DNA of 64,000 nt, taken from assembly GCA_035772785.1 (NCBI GenBank), contig JAOCPU010000016.1, positions 62,001 to 126,000 on the forward strand, in the 5' to 3' direction. The notes beneath the pieces were generated by a model. That model searched no databases. It saw nothing but the letters and a program-made list of their open reading frames with translations, and had not been told where the DNA came from. Source of the DNA: Phlebiopsis flavidoalba. Its lineage: Eukaryota > Basidiomycota > Agaricomycetes > Polyporales > Phanerochaetaceae. This document shows positions 23,212 to 34,500 of the stretch, one piece after another. Made by a program: the position numbers and the translations under genes. Every line of letters starts with the position of its first letter. Within the stretch, counting starts at the first letter, position 1.

Positions 23212-23546
23212 GAACGGTAAAAAGGATGTCTAGACAAAATTACTCACCATAAGGCTCTCTACATATGTATGAGAACATGTTTTCCTTTTATAGATTGCAT
23301 GTCAATATCCAGGGGAATATCGGGTAGGCATCTTAGGTGGTGCGGTCGCATGCACCACCTTAGATGCCTACCTGATGGAACCCAATAGTCCCGTAACGAC
23401 ATTCTAAAGCAGTGTGGCACGGCTGATGTATACCAGCAAGTATCAGAAAGGACGTGATGATGAGTTTGTGTCCTCCAGTATATATACGGCCAAGTCCTGA
23501 AGAGTGCTTTGCCAGCGACGGTGACGATCGACTAGGAGAAGACTCG
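23212..23546. repeat. Tandem repeat unit 2 (about 335 bp) with hairpin
   Basis: A second copy beginning GAACGGTAAAAAGGATGTCT with the same internal order as unit 1: CTCACCATAAGGCTCTCTAC, hairpin, CTACCTGATGG. It is moderately diverged along its whole length. Confidence 0.85.
23324..23371. repeat. Hairpin in unit 2
   Basis: Left arm GTAGGCATCTTAGGTGGTGC, right arm GCACCACCTTAGATGCCTAC. Nineteen of twenty positions pair. It has the same length (48 nt) as the unit 1 hairpin, although arm sequences differ. Confidence 0.9.
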
Positions 23547-23662
23547 CTGACCACTTGAAGAATTTTGCAGTCCTTGGCAGGGGGTGTTATCTTCAAGTAT
23601 TCGTCAAAAGCAGCCTTATATATAATCCGCTGTGATGTATTCCATATCTCTAGTACGCCCAT
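23360..23662 (-). CDS. Possible uncharacterised protein overlapping repeat unit 2
   Basis: A 100-residue frame starts MGVLEIWNTSQRIIYK at 23662 and continues through AAFDEYLKITPPAKDCKIL. It ends inside repeat unit 2 just after GTIGFHQ, where a CAG/GTAGGC donor-like junction opens the hairpin. Unit 1 encodes a related GTIGSIR-like stretch. It may be a gene with a duplicated small exon, or a chance frame. No family is recognised. Confidence 0.25.
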   Translation of the reverse strand: MGVLEIWNTSQRIIYKAAFDEYLKITPPAKDCKILQVVSESSPSRSSPSLAKHSSGLGRIYTGGHKLIITSFLILAGIHQPCHTALECRYGTIGFHQVGI

Positions 23663-24082
23663 ATGAAGAGAACAGTATCGCCTTTCGACCTATTGGAGAG
23701 TAAACAAAACTTAACCCCGTGTGCTCGATCGTTATGTCGACTAAGCAAAAGTTACCGCCATTAAGCATGTTGCTGTCTGGAGCTGGATGCAGATTTATAA
23801 TGCTCTCTCGGCTCGTCGGTCTCCGCGAGACTCGGAAATACGGGAATCGTGTGATGTTATTATCTCCACGGGGCGTGTTTGACCCACGATAAATGTTAGG
23901 GAGACAAGGTGGCAGGTAGTGAATTGGGTACGCTACTGCCTTTCAATTGCTATGGTATTGATGAGTAGAAGTGCATCGTCGAAAGCACACCGGACGGATA
24001 ACAGTGCTTTCGAAACATCGTGTTCGTTTGGGGAGGCGTTGTGGTTGGCATTCTTGTAATGGCCAGTCATGTTTACAAGTAC
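23663..24082. other. Intergenic, nothing recognised
   Basis: Space between the repeat-associated frame and the 3' end of UTP7. No family resemblance or repeat found. Confidence 0.4.
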
Positions 24083-26193
24083 CTACGTAGACCGCCTGAA
24101 ACGATCCAGGGCAGATGGCTTCCTCGGTTCCAACTCTCCCTGTGCTATCGCAATGGCCTTCTTCCTCTCCTCTCTCTGCTTCGTCAACTTTTCCCGCACA
24201 GCAACCTGGGTGCGTCTTTAATAAGCGCCAGAAGTAGAGCAAGCATGGTATACTCACCGCCTTGGGGTCGATGACGTTCTTGCGCTGCTTGCGGAGATAC
24301 CTCTTCAAGCTCTTGTTTCTTTCCACGCATCTTTTTTCTTCTCCTTTTCTGCTTTCGAAGTTCGGCTTGGTGCCTCGTCGTCGTTGCTGCCTTCGGCGGC
24401 ACCCTCCCCGTCGCCCTCTTCCGTCTCGTCCGCCTTGCCCGATACCCGAAGACGCTCCAACCTCGGAAGCCGCGCAAAAGCGATGTCTGTCTTGTCGTCG
24501 ACAGCGGAGGTCAACTTGGGTTCCGGCGCGAGCGAGCCAACGAATTCCGGGTCGAGTGTGATCATGTCCGGCTGTATCTTGTCCAGGAGGTTCTTAACTT
24601 CACGTTCTCTCCTCGCCTTCTTGTTCTCGAACGGATCAGCCTCCGAGCTGTCGAAGTTGGGCTCTCCCGAGCCAGGGACGAGAACACTGGACAGGCCAGC
24701 GGTGTGACCGACGGTGAGTATGTCTTGGAACGGACAAAAGCGGACAGATGTGAGGGGACGGTGAGGGATGGGGTGGGTGAGGTATAGTGGTGGGTTCACA
24801 GATCCAGTGAAGGGCGTTTGTATCGCGGGCTTCGCATATGTCTAGGCGTGGCGAAGGTCAGAGGTCTGCTGTTTGGAGATGGAAAGAAGAACCTACGTTG
24901 ACACTCCCCGCCGGTTGCCACGGCAAAGCACACCTTTTTGACTCCAGTCAAGCTCCGCGCCCCCTCCTCTCGTCGACCACTGCCTGACTGCGCCTTTCCA
25001 GTTCCGACAATCCCACACTTTGACGGTACCGTCCTGTCCTGACGTGGCCATGTATCTACCGCCGGAGCTTGGGTCGACGCTGAGACCAACAACAACTGGT
25101 CCCAGGTGAGCGAGCAGCCGGACGGCGGGGTGTGGCAAAAATTCGGTGTCCATAGTGTCACGACACCATTTTGGTGACCTAGGTGTATCACAGCGTTGTG
25201 AGCATTCTGACACATCGTGTTGCAGCCACCAAGTTTTGTTCGGTGTTCTGTCACAACCTTTCCGGTTGACGTATCCTGATATTTCAGGAAACCTGTGTTA
25301 CCCTAGACATTGTGGGTCAACATGTGACCATGAGATGTAGCTGAGTACGTACGACGCTGGCGAGGAGCCAATGGTACGGCAGGAACTCTAGTCGTGTGGG
25401 CTCAATATGCGATTTGAGTCGGTGAAGTTCGACACCCATCACGATCGTATATGAAGACATACTTCTTCTGCGCGACGGCGAAATGTTGAGTGATCGTGGA
25501 GGAAGCTACAAAAAACCCAACATTCGTTAAGGGATCAGACGAGGGTCAGATAACATAACACATACGTTATATCTCTACATGTCTCCCCAAGTTGTAGCTC
25601 AGAGTGCAGCGACCCTGCCTGCCAGTCAAATGTCGCGACATGACCTTTCCGTCCGACAAACTGCGAGGTGTCTTGGTGCTTCTCAGGACCAGCTGAACCT
25701 GGTATGAGGATGATGCGCACCTTCCATTACGCGTATATCTCGACCTATACGGCCCACCTTCTAACTTCCATTCCTGCCTTCCTCTCGCGGCCTCCCTGGT
25801 CCTGCCGCCTGCGAGACTTCCTTTTGACTTCACCCTCAAGTCTTCTCTAGGTCGCCCTCAACCTCGATCAATCCCGCGTCCTCCGTCAGCAGTAGTTCTG
25901 CATCTTTTACGAGAGCTTTTGCCCTTGCGGTATTTGCGGACTGCCGGGTTAGATGAGTACGAAGTTTCTTATTCGTTACATGCGAGTACTTCTTGGTGCC
26001 CTCGGGAGGTGGAGACGTGGGGCGAAGAGATGAGGGTAGGGCTCGTGTGTTTGACAACAGAGTTTGCCGTACGATCGTCGGTGGAAATAGCTTGCTTCGA
26101 GCTACCCGGCTTATTGTGCTGGTCATGCTTGCCAGTCTTGCGCCTTTTTGAAGCTGGACCAATGGCATCTGCTTTAGCAAACAGAGAGTCCAT
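24083..26193 (-). CDS. UTP7: U3 snoRNP WD40 protein Utp7 (WDR46/BING4 family)
   Basis: Utp7 is a WD40 and BING4CT-domain nucleolar protein of the small-subunit processome. The start [19 protein letters not shown] is at 26193. Order of segments: [40 protein letters not shown] (25.87-25.96 kb), [16 protein letters not shown] (25.75 kb), [20 protein letters not shown] (25.6 kb), [38 protein letters not shown] (25.15-25.25 kb), [20 protein letters not shown] (25.03 kb), [20 protein letters not shown] (24.75 kb), [20 protein letters not shown] and [15 protein letters not shown] (24.56 kb), and a basic tail [20 protein letters not shown] with [18 protein letters not shown], stop 24083-24085. Both introns and several indel-type frame switches occur. 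Length matches the family (about 560 residues). Confidence 0.94.
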
Positions 26194-26443
26194 ATTAAGA
26201 CCTGGTTAAAATATCCTGAGAAGATTCAACGCGTGCTATTCGGCAATATAGCATGGTTACTCACGATTTAATCTCCAGAAGGGCGGAGAGGAGGGGAATG
26301 TAGACGGCGTGCTTCAGGCGGCGAAGGCAAATAAATAATTGGCGCCCAAAAGTGATCGTCTCGATCTACGATTCCATCAAAGTTGGCCCGTGCCTGTAAT
26401 TGGCGCGTCGACTGTTGTTTACCGTGACTTCACCTCTGCCACC
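26194..26443. promoter_or_regulatory. Shared UTP7/IES6 divergent promoter region
   Basis: About 250 bp separate the two divergent start codons. No TATA box is evident, as is usual for housekeeping fungal promoters. GGCGC-rich stretches occur around 26.34 and 26.40 kb. Confidence 0.4.
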
Positions 26444-27222
26444 ATGTAAGTCCTCGGAAACCTGCATTGCGTTTCAGTTTAGCTAATATGCTAGGCCCCC
26501 GAAAGGATCTGGAAAGAAGAAAACTCGCAGTGCCCGCGGAGTCTGCTCCCTCTAGTCCTCCGGTTCCCGTAAGTTCACCAATCATGTGGACGTGCGCGCG
26601 AGTTGACACGCTTTGTTAGACTTTGGCGGAGCAACTGTCGTATCTACACTACGCCCGACCATTTAAAAACCCGAATTACACAAAAGAATGTAAACCGCAG
26701 GGCCAAGAACCTTAAGGCTGTACTGACACAAGAGCGGGAGCGGGAACGGGTAGAGCGAGAGAAACGGAGACAGGAGAGGGAAAGAGAAGATGGAGGTCGA
26801 CGGCGCCGCCGAGGATGATGTGCCAGAAGATGACCTTCCGACATGTCTGCATCCATATGCTACTTTCTTGCTACGGCGTACTTACTAGCGACATTGCAGA
26901 TTCGTCCATCGAGGCGCCACCGTCGGTGTTGCCACATGGGGCGCAAGTACTGCGACATCACCGGATTGGAGGTGCGCTACTATCCCGCTGACAGATGAAA
27001 CTAATGCTGAAACTGTGACCGGCATCGTGCTAGGGCCATATACGGACCCGGCGACGGGGTTGAGATACCACGACAAGAGCATATACGAGTTGATCAAAGG
27101 ACTGGTAAGAGAACACCGCCGAGCGTGCATCTTCCGGCGTCATAAGCTCATCGCTCCCGCAGAGTGCCTCCGCTGCCAAGGAATACCTTTCTGCCAGAGG
27201 CGTCAACCCAATTGTCAAATAG
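26444..27222 (+). CDS. IES6: INO80 chromatin-remodelling complex subunit Ies6 (YL1 C-terminal domain)
   Basis: Ies6/INO80C belongs to the nucleosome-binding Arp5-Ies6 module of INO80. Visible parts: N-terminal MPPKGSGKKKTR, VPAESAPSSPPVP, then LAEQLSYLHYARPFKNPNYT, the RAKNLKAVLTQERERERVER charged stretch, SSIEAPPSVLPHGA, KYCDITGLE, an intron, then GPYTDPATGLRYHDKSIYEL (YL1_C), an intron, and SASAAKEYLSARGVNPIVK before TAG 27220-27222. PFKNPN followed by KNL and a short protein with terminal YL1_C fits Ies6 better than Vps72/Swc2. Three one-base shifts are needed. The start codon is split: Kozak-like GCCACC-AT, a 49-nt intron (26446-26494), then G. Without removing this intron the ATG is followed at once by TAA. 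Confidence 0.85.
26446..26494 (+). other. Intron splitting the IES6 start codon (AT|G)
   Basis: The donor GTAAGT directly follows AT at 26444-26445. A branch-like CTAAT sits at 26483-26487 and the acceptor is TAG at 26492-26494. Removing it joins AT to GCCCCCGAAAGG, giving ATG-CCC-CCG-AAA-GGA, and the six bases before AT are GCCACC. Confidence 0.7.
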
Positions 27223-27902
27223 TCCCGACATCTCGCCACCGACTTCATACTTTGAAATGCAAAGTTATCAGACTAAACCAATCCAAGTGTCCCCGCGACC
27301 GTCGGACGCGTATACCCAAAGAATTGCATATCAATCATCGTATAATGTACTGAACAAGTCTACCGAGGTAGTGGCAAGGCGCACCTTGTGTCTAAATAAA
27401 TCCCAGCACCACATTCAAGCCCGACAAGGGGTGATCCCTCACGAAACGTTCCCGTAGAGCAACGTCGTGTCATGATGGAAAGTTTGTGCGCTCCGTCTCT
27501 TGCTGTATTTTGACAAGTCCGTGCGGATAACTTAGACTGATCAGCCTAGTCTAAAGTAGAGATGACGGAAGCGCGATGAGAATTCAATACGAGAACTCTA
27601 AGTATGCAGAGACGAATGCTGAAGTAAACTTGTCGACTGATCATGAGAGAGTTCAGCTTATGGGAAACTTACTTGAGGACTAACAAATAATTGAAGGTCC
27701 CACGTATCACGCCAAGGATGTTAAAAGACACAAGATTCTATATGCAAGACTAGTTGGCTAGTGTACAACAGCGCTGTAAATATGATACACCACCCAGAGA
27801 GAAACTGTGATGCGATTTACATGGTTTTCTATATAGGATGAGATTATTTGACTTCAGACATAGAGAGGAAGTGGAGAGAGAGGAGAAAAAGTCCTAAGTA
27901 TT
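27223..27902. other. Intergenic, convergent, nothing recognised
   Basis: AT-richer space between the convergent IES6 and A-T-TE genes, with no recognisable coding or repeat content. Confidence 0.5.
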
Positions 27903-30900
27903 TTACAGCTGCTCGGTGGCGCGGGTGAGGGCCTTGACCATGTGGCCGGCGAAGGACTGGACGTGGTCTCGTCGATCATGGTGTAGTGCTCGCCCTCAAC
28001 GTCGATGAACTCGACACCCTTGTGGCTGGCGAAGTCCTTCCAGTGCGAGAGACGGTCGCGCTTGAAGACCTCGCGGGTACCCATCTGCGGCAGGGGGATG
28101 GCGCAGAAGATGGTCATGAGCGCAGCCTTGAGGCCGCCGACCAGGGGTCGTAGGTGCGGCCGAGGCAGGAGAGGGTGTATGCGACCTGAGTCCAGCGGGT
28201 GAGCTCCTGGAGGGAGAGCTGGAGCTCGTCGAGGCGGACGGGGTCGGAGACGTCGAGGAGGTACTGGATGATCTCGGGCGAGTTGGCGGGCTCGACATCG
28301 GAGCCGACGGTGTTGGGGAAGATCTTGTAGACGTCCTGCTTGACGGCCTCGAAGCGGTTCGAGGGGACGAGGTGCAAGAACATGAACAGGTTGATGAGGA
28401 CTTCGACCCAGATGAGCTCCTTCATGCGGAACTGGATGTGAGGCGGCAGGTTGAAGACACCGACCCAGGCGACCGTCTTGCCCTTGGCCTCGAGCTTCTT
28501 GGCGATCTCGAAGGCAACGGCACCACCGAAGGAGTAGCCACCGACGTAGGTAGGGGCCCTCAGCCTGCTTGCTCTCGATGGCAGTCGCGTATGCGGTGAC
28601 CATCTCGTCGAAGGTGCCGAAAGGGCTCCTCGCCGACATCGAAGCCACGAGCACGGAGAGACCAGACGGGCCTGTCGTCGCCGAGAACACGGGCGAGGTT
28701 AACGAAGACGAGGAATTCACCGACACCGGGGTGGACGAGGAAGACTGGGGGCTTGGAGCCGTGTGGGGGTTCATGCACACCAGCGGGCTGTAGCGGGAGA
28801 CGATCTCGCACCCTCGGCAACGGGCTTGGAGAGCTCGACCATAGGAAGTCGCAGAGCGAAGCCGAGTTCGGGGTGGCGCAGGATGTCGATCATGGGCACA
28901 TCGACGATGTTGAGCTTGTCCTGGAGCAAATGCTTCAAGCGGACAAGGTGCAATCGAGGAAACACCGATGTCGAAGAGCGAGTCAGCGCGGTTGAGGGTT
29001 CTCGATGGGCTTGCCGAGGAGATCGGAGATGACCTCGAAGGTGGGCGATCTCGATGGGGTCCTCGGAGGCAGGGCCGCCAGTAGCGAGGCACCGGCAGCA
29101 GCCTTTGAGCTTCTCCTCAAGAGCAGCGTGCTCGCCGCGGAAGTAGGCGGCCATGAGACCGGCGCGGGAGACCTTGCCGATGGCAGACTTGGCGAAGTAC
29201 TTGCGCGGGTAGGGGGATGACGGCGTGGGGAGCCTGCGAGCAGAAGATGATGGCGGCGTTGCGGATGGCGCGGTTGGAGGGCAACAACCTCGGCGAGCTG
29301 CTCCTCAGTAAGGTCGTTCTCGACGGGGACGGTGTGCTGGGTAGAAGATGGCGTAGGTGTCGGTGGTCGGTGTGTGGGGAGACGCATGGGGCATAGACGA
29401 AGACCTCGGTGGCGCGAGACACCAGCGATGCCGTTGTCCGACGATGTAGGTCTCAATGTCGACAGAGGGGTGCTTGACACCGTTGATGTTGATGCTGTCC
29501 TTGTCACGGCCGACGAGGTGGAGGTTACCATCCTGGTCGAGGAGAGCGCTGTCGCCGGTGATGAACCAGCCGTCCGCGCGTGAACGACTCAGCGGTAGCC
29601 TCGGGGTTGTTTGTAGTACTCGGAGAAGACCCGAGCTACCCTTCAGCTCCAGCTGGCCGGGCTCGAGGGGAGCGCAGACCTTGCCGGTCGAGCGACAGAG
29701 AGACGACGCGCATCTCAACACCGTCGCAGCAGTCGCCGAGGGACAAGTAACTTGTCAGCGACATCGGTGGTGCCGCGGACGATCGCGCGGGTATCGTAGA
29801 TACAGCCAGCCTGTGATTCACGATTCGTCAGTATTGAACTCTTGTAGGGAAGGATATTGTACGTGTACACCAGTCTCACTCATACCGAAGCCAGCGCGGA
29901 GAGAGTCGCGGGGAGCACCGTAGGCCTCGAGGAGGTCTGCGAAACTCGACGGCAGTCTTTACCGGGACAGCCTCACCACCGGAGACGAAGACCTTGACGT
30001 TGGAGAGGTCGAGGTTGAGGGGGTAGGGGGAGTTCTTCGCATCGCGGCAGATCTGGGCGATGAGGAAGTTGGGGGCTGAACAGTGTAGGTGATGCCGAGG
30101 CGGCCGACCCACTCGAGGAGGTTGCGGGGCTGCTGGACGACGGCGGCAGGGGAGGTGTGGTATTGGGCTGAAGGATAATCGTCAGGGTGGATTCTAGGAT
30201 ATGGATTGTAAGGATTACTTACGTTGCGTTGGCAGCGAGAGCCTGGATGTGACCTCAGTCACCGAGGCGACATGGTCGAAGGCGATCCAGTTGAGGAAGA
30301 CGGACTTGGAGGTCGTGCCGTGGTGCTTGATCTGTGCCGCTGACCGAGGAGAGGATGTTCGAGTGGCGGAGGGCAACAGCCTTGGAGTTGCCAGTCGAGC
30401 CGGAGGTCAACATGAAGACGGCGACGTCATCGGCAGAGATGCGCTTGGAGGGGGAAGACCTTGGACTGAGTCTCAGCGCTGATCGGCTTGGTCTCGAGCT
30501 CAGCGAGGGACAGAGTCTTGAAGTCCGCAGCGATCGCCTTGACCTCAGCAATGGTCTGCTCGGTCGCGACCAAAAGTCGGGCCCTCGAAGACGTTGTTGA
30601 TGTGCTGGAAGAACAGAGCACGACGCGACTGCTCGGGGTGGAGAGGGGGGAGAGGGCTGAAGCGGATGCCAGCTGGAGGGTTGTTAGTGAAGCGTGGGAT
30701 GTGAGAGTGGAAGCTGCTTACCGAGAAGCGCAAGCCCAGAAGAGCTTGACGTGGCTCGCCGCATCGTGGAAGCTGCCAACCACAATATCCTTGTCGGCCT
30801 GAAGGCCAGCAGCGAGGAGTTGCTGCGAGGTCTTCACCGCATCACTGTAGAGGTCCGCGTAGGACAACTTCTTCTCGACGGCTCCTTGGTTGTTCAAGAA

Positions 30901-30984
30901 GCTGACATGGGCAGTGGAGGCTTCCTGAGCCCTGGAGTAGAGGAGTTTCGGGGAGGGGTAGCGGGCTTGAAAGAGGTGCATCAT
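27903..30984 (-). CDS. A-T-TE tridomain synthetase, atromentin/polyporic-acid (quinone) synthetase type
   Basis: Adenylation-thiolation-thioesterase enzymes of basidiomycetes activate and dimerise aryl-pyruvates to terphenylquinones or related products. The start is [13 protein letters not shown] (30984). Adenylation domain: [20 protein letters not shown] (30.85 kb), [20 protein letters not shown] (about 30.36-30.41 kb, P-loop), [20 protein letters not shown] (29.97 kb), [15 protein letters not shown] and [15 protein letters not shown] (29.47-29.58 kb). Thiolation domain: [14 protein letters not shown] then [10 protein letters not shown] (28.96-29.04 kb), the Ser being the phosphopantetheine site. 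Thioesterase: [20 protein letters not shown] (28.7 kb), GGYSFGG nucleophile (28.54 kb), GEHYTMI carrying the His (27.99 kb), stop TAA 27903-27905. Length, about 950 residues, fits. Many single-base frame shifts. The product (which quinone) cannot be told from what I can read; a ferulate- or other-acid-type A-T-TE remains possible. Confidence 0.88.
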
Positions 30985-31500
30985 GTGTTGTCTATCTATG
31001 AAAGAAGGGTTGAAGAAGTGGTGGAGGAAACTCTAAGTGAGGCGGTGTCGACTGGTCTAGAAGTGAGTGCTGGGAACTGGAGAATAGTGGCCGGCAGAAT
31101 GAGTTCAGGTTTTATACTCGCGGAGTTGCTCCCTGAAGTGAACCGCGTCACCGACGGGTCGCCAAAACGTCTCAGACTTGTTCGTTGAGCAATAGTGCAG
31201 TGAGTCGATGCAACGTGCGGGGTAGATCATGATCTGTCATAGTCCGCGCTCTACCGACCCGACAATACGGAAACTCGAACAGTGCTGCTTGCAGTTGTCC
31301 TGCGACAAGGGTTGGGTAAGGAAATCTGGATCGCCGTCGATTGCCAATGGATGCGAAACCCGGAGTACCAACAGCGATCGCGGGGTCGCGCTGGCACTCG
31401 GGGCTCGCTCAAATCGCAGCACCTACTCGTGGTATGATGTCCGATACAAATTCTGGTGATAGATGCATCGGAGATCTCTTACTGCTATCTGGACCGCCCT
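30985..31500 (-). promoter_or_regulatory. 5' region of the A-T-TE gene with TATA box
   Basis: TATAAAA on the minus strand (31110-31116) lies about 126-132 bp upstream of ATG 30984. The interval between them has the pyrimidine-rich look of a fungal core promoter. Confidence 0.4.
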
Positions 31501-34500
31501 TCTTGTTGCGCCTGATCCGAACCATTGCGCCTGGCCCTCCTACGAACACTGCTCCAGTGCGCCATGCTGTCCATACATCCCGCCTACTGAGCAGGTCGAG
31601 GCGGCTCGCTGAGACAGGGGGAGAGCGGTGACTCGAGGGAATGTCGATGCCAATGTCGAGGAGATATCCGTGTGGGGTGCAGTGTAGCACAGCTCATGCG
31701 CCGGACTGTGGCAGTTCCAGTCGGGCGTTGATTCCGTCACGGAGTCGGTAGCACGACGCTTGAGCTAGCACAGCTTTGTCCGAAAGCGGCAGAAACATCC
31801 ACGGTCTGCACAGCGCAAATGCTTCGCTGTCATAGCGCTATTCCCCGCCAGGTACCATCGACTCTTCATCCGCGGTCGAAGCCTCTTTTGAGCACCTATA
31901 CTTGCATACGACTTATTATTAGAATAAGCTAGACCCTAATGCTAGATGCTGCCCATAGTGGCCAGCCATAGAGCTGACCCAGGTGTATACGCTGGCTACA
32001 CAAATTGCTTGATATCGTCAGTCTAGGGGCGACACGTAATATCGCGGACCAACGCCCGTACCTGCCGTGCAGTACTCGGGACGCAGCACCGGGGAAACCG
32101 AGATAATATCTCTCTAGCTGTCTGAGACGCTGCAGATGGGCGAGCTCTAGTTCATGAAACTTGGGTAAACTGCGGCGAGGTGCGATGATGAAACACTGCT
32201 CGTTTGACCCCATGCGCTTTGCGGATATGGAGGGCTCTACGGTGGTTAACGCGCGACATCATTTAAAAGATTATGTCGATACTAGTTTTGCGGAAAAATG
32301 AAAGAAGCTGAGATTCAAACACTGCAAAGGTGAGTGGAGGCAGAAAAGAGAACCGCTGGGAGCCGCAGATGCATGCTTGGCGCCTCGCATTTACTTTCGC
32401 GAGCCGCGCTGTCGGATGCGCGCTCGAAAGATAACAAAAAGATATCCGACTTCCTCGCGTGGACCCCTCTGTTAGGCTCCTGCATCCACTTTGACCAGGA
32501 ATGCTCGCCACAACTTGTGCTGCCCTGCCGAAGTTCATCGGACCCGCACGACAGAGGAGTACGCTCATTTCCACAGCGCGATGAGGAGGTTGTCGGCGCC
32601 GTGCGTATCGTCGAGCGCATCAAAATTGTTGAACCTGTTTTAGCAACAACGTGCCAGGCACGACTTGCGATCGTTTTTACTCGTCTCCTCCCGCAGCAGC
32701 TTGGCAGACCGCTCGCACAGTAAACAACACCTTGCAAAATCGGACGCCGACCGGTAGGGGGGATGCAGGAGGAGAGCGAGCTAGATCATGAGGTTATACC
32801 ATACCGGCCTGCTCTGCTCGCCGTTGTTTTTCACTGCTATCTGCCGTAATTGATAAACACCTCTCGTGCCTGAGGTCAAACAGGCGTGTGCTACTTGCTC
32901 GAGTTTATCATGAACTTTGATGATCCTTTCGCCACAAAGTCTTTGACTAACTTCACGCAAAAGCAGCTATAACGTCCTACGACTCTAAACAATGCTTCTA
33001 GTGCTAGTTGCTCGCTCATTTGGTTGACAGCACTCTCAGGCGACATCGCATCTTCCTCGCATCGAGGATGTAGCCGTCACGCTGCCAAAGCTGTTCAGTG
33101 TTCACCGCCTAACTCCATAGGGTCAGGGGCTCGTCTCCTCTCTTGGCACTACGAGCCTTTGCACCTGTCCGACTCCTGCGCCTTTTCTACAGATTCATCA
33201 TCTGCGTGAGAACGAGTCCTCGGAATGAATGACAATGCTGATGTTTTCTGACAAACGTCCGGCACACGCCTAATAACATCGCGCGTCGCGACACCAAAAC
33301 CATTCAGATAACGTTTGTTAACGAGCGAATGAGGGGACAGGCAGTGACGTTTTCAGACTAATTCGGCTAGACTGAACAAATCTCAAGTAACCACAGTGAC
33401 ACGCCTTCATTACCTTCAAACACTTTATTATACTGCTCCTTCAAGACTTCTCTGTGCGCACATTCATAAAGTGTAATGCTCTTGGCTCGTCCGTTCTCCT
33501 CGCTGATGGAGCTACAGGCCAGGTCTCATCAAGACTATCCACTGCGTTGATGAGAGCTCGGGCTCGCAAAAAGCGAGACGCCTACACAGTGAGCTGTCTT
33601 TCTGCCGTCATTATGAACGTTCCCAGTCCATCCTAGAGATGTGGATCAAGCGGGCTGGAGATGCCCCCCGTGGCGCATCAGGCCATCATATCCCCGCCGC
33701 AGGCCGTACTCGCCCTCCAGCCGATAAAATCCGGAGTTTGCGTCCCTTGCGCTGGGGCAAGAAAAAAATCGGGCACCGGTGCAGGCCTCACTCTCCAGGC
33801 ATCATGCCACGTTCGCGCAGAAAGTGACGTGTATCAGGAAACCTTTTATGTATGTATCCAGCCCCTAGCCCAGCTTCACTTTCCCATCACACACACGAAT
33901 GTATATACTCTTTTTTTTTTTTGTTACTAGTGACATTGCGCCGTTTGTTTTCTTATGGCTAAGACGAGCACACGAAATTGAGACGGAGACGAGTACGCTA
34001 TAGTTAATAGCAAGACTTCTTATCAGAGCCGCACTTGAAGCACTGCCCCCGTACTTCATCCTAGCTACTTCGTATGAGCCTAAGCGCGCCACCCATCTGA
34101 CCTTCATACATAACATATATGATATATATATCGTATATCTCTGAGTACGCTTATGAGGCACGATGCTCCGTCCTACGACCGACGCGTGATAGGATGGTGG
34201 GGCGTTTTGCGCTTCCGCTGGGTGCTGCTCGCAACTTGTATGTGTTTTATGAGTAGCATTTATGTGTATGTCATTAGCGTCACTCTAATCAGTATTGTGT
34301 ATAGTTTTATTTCCCCGGTCACCGTGACCAGCACAGTATGCGTCAACGCGTGGTGGCGTTCCGTCCTCAAGGCCGGCGGCGCGCACGGGTCGCAGGTACT
34401 CGGTGACGGCGTCCCTAACGCAGAGGGTTTTCACCCGTCTCCTCTCGCTGCCATAGGCGTCTCTGGAATTAATGTCGTCCCTCATCTCACTTGCACGCCC

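Noticed and set aside
22881..23546. CRISPR array or transposon terminal repeats
   Set aside because: There are only two copies, 331 bp apart, with no short regular spacers, no target-site duplication and no transposase; the host is a eukaryote.
27854..29092. 412-residue minus-strand frame taken as one protein
   Set aside because: It is a patchwork. Parts (e.g. [29 protein letters not shown]) are genuine thioesterase sequence, but the rest is out of frame; it belongs to the A-T-TE gene.
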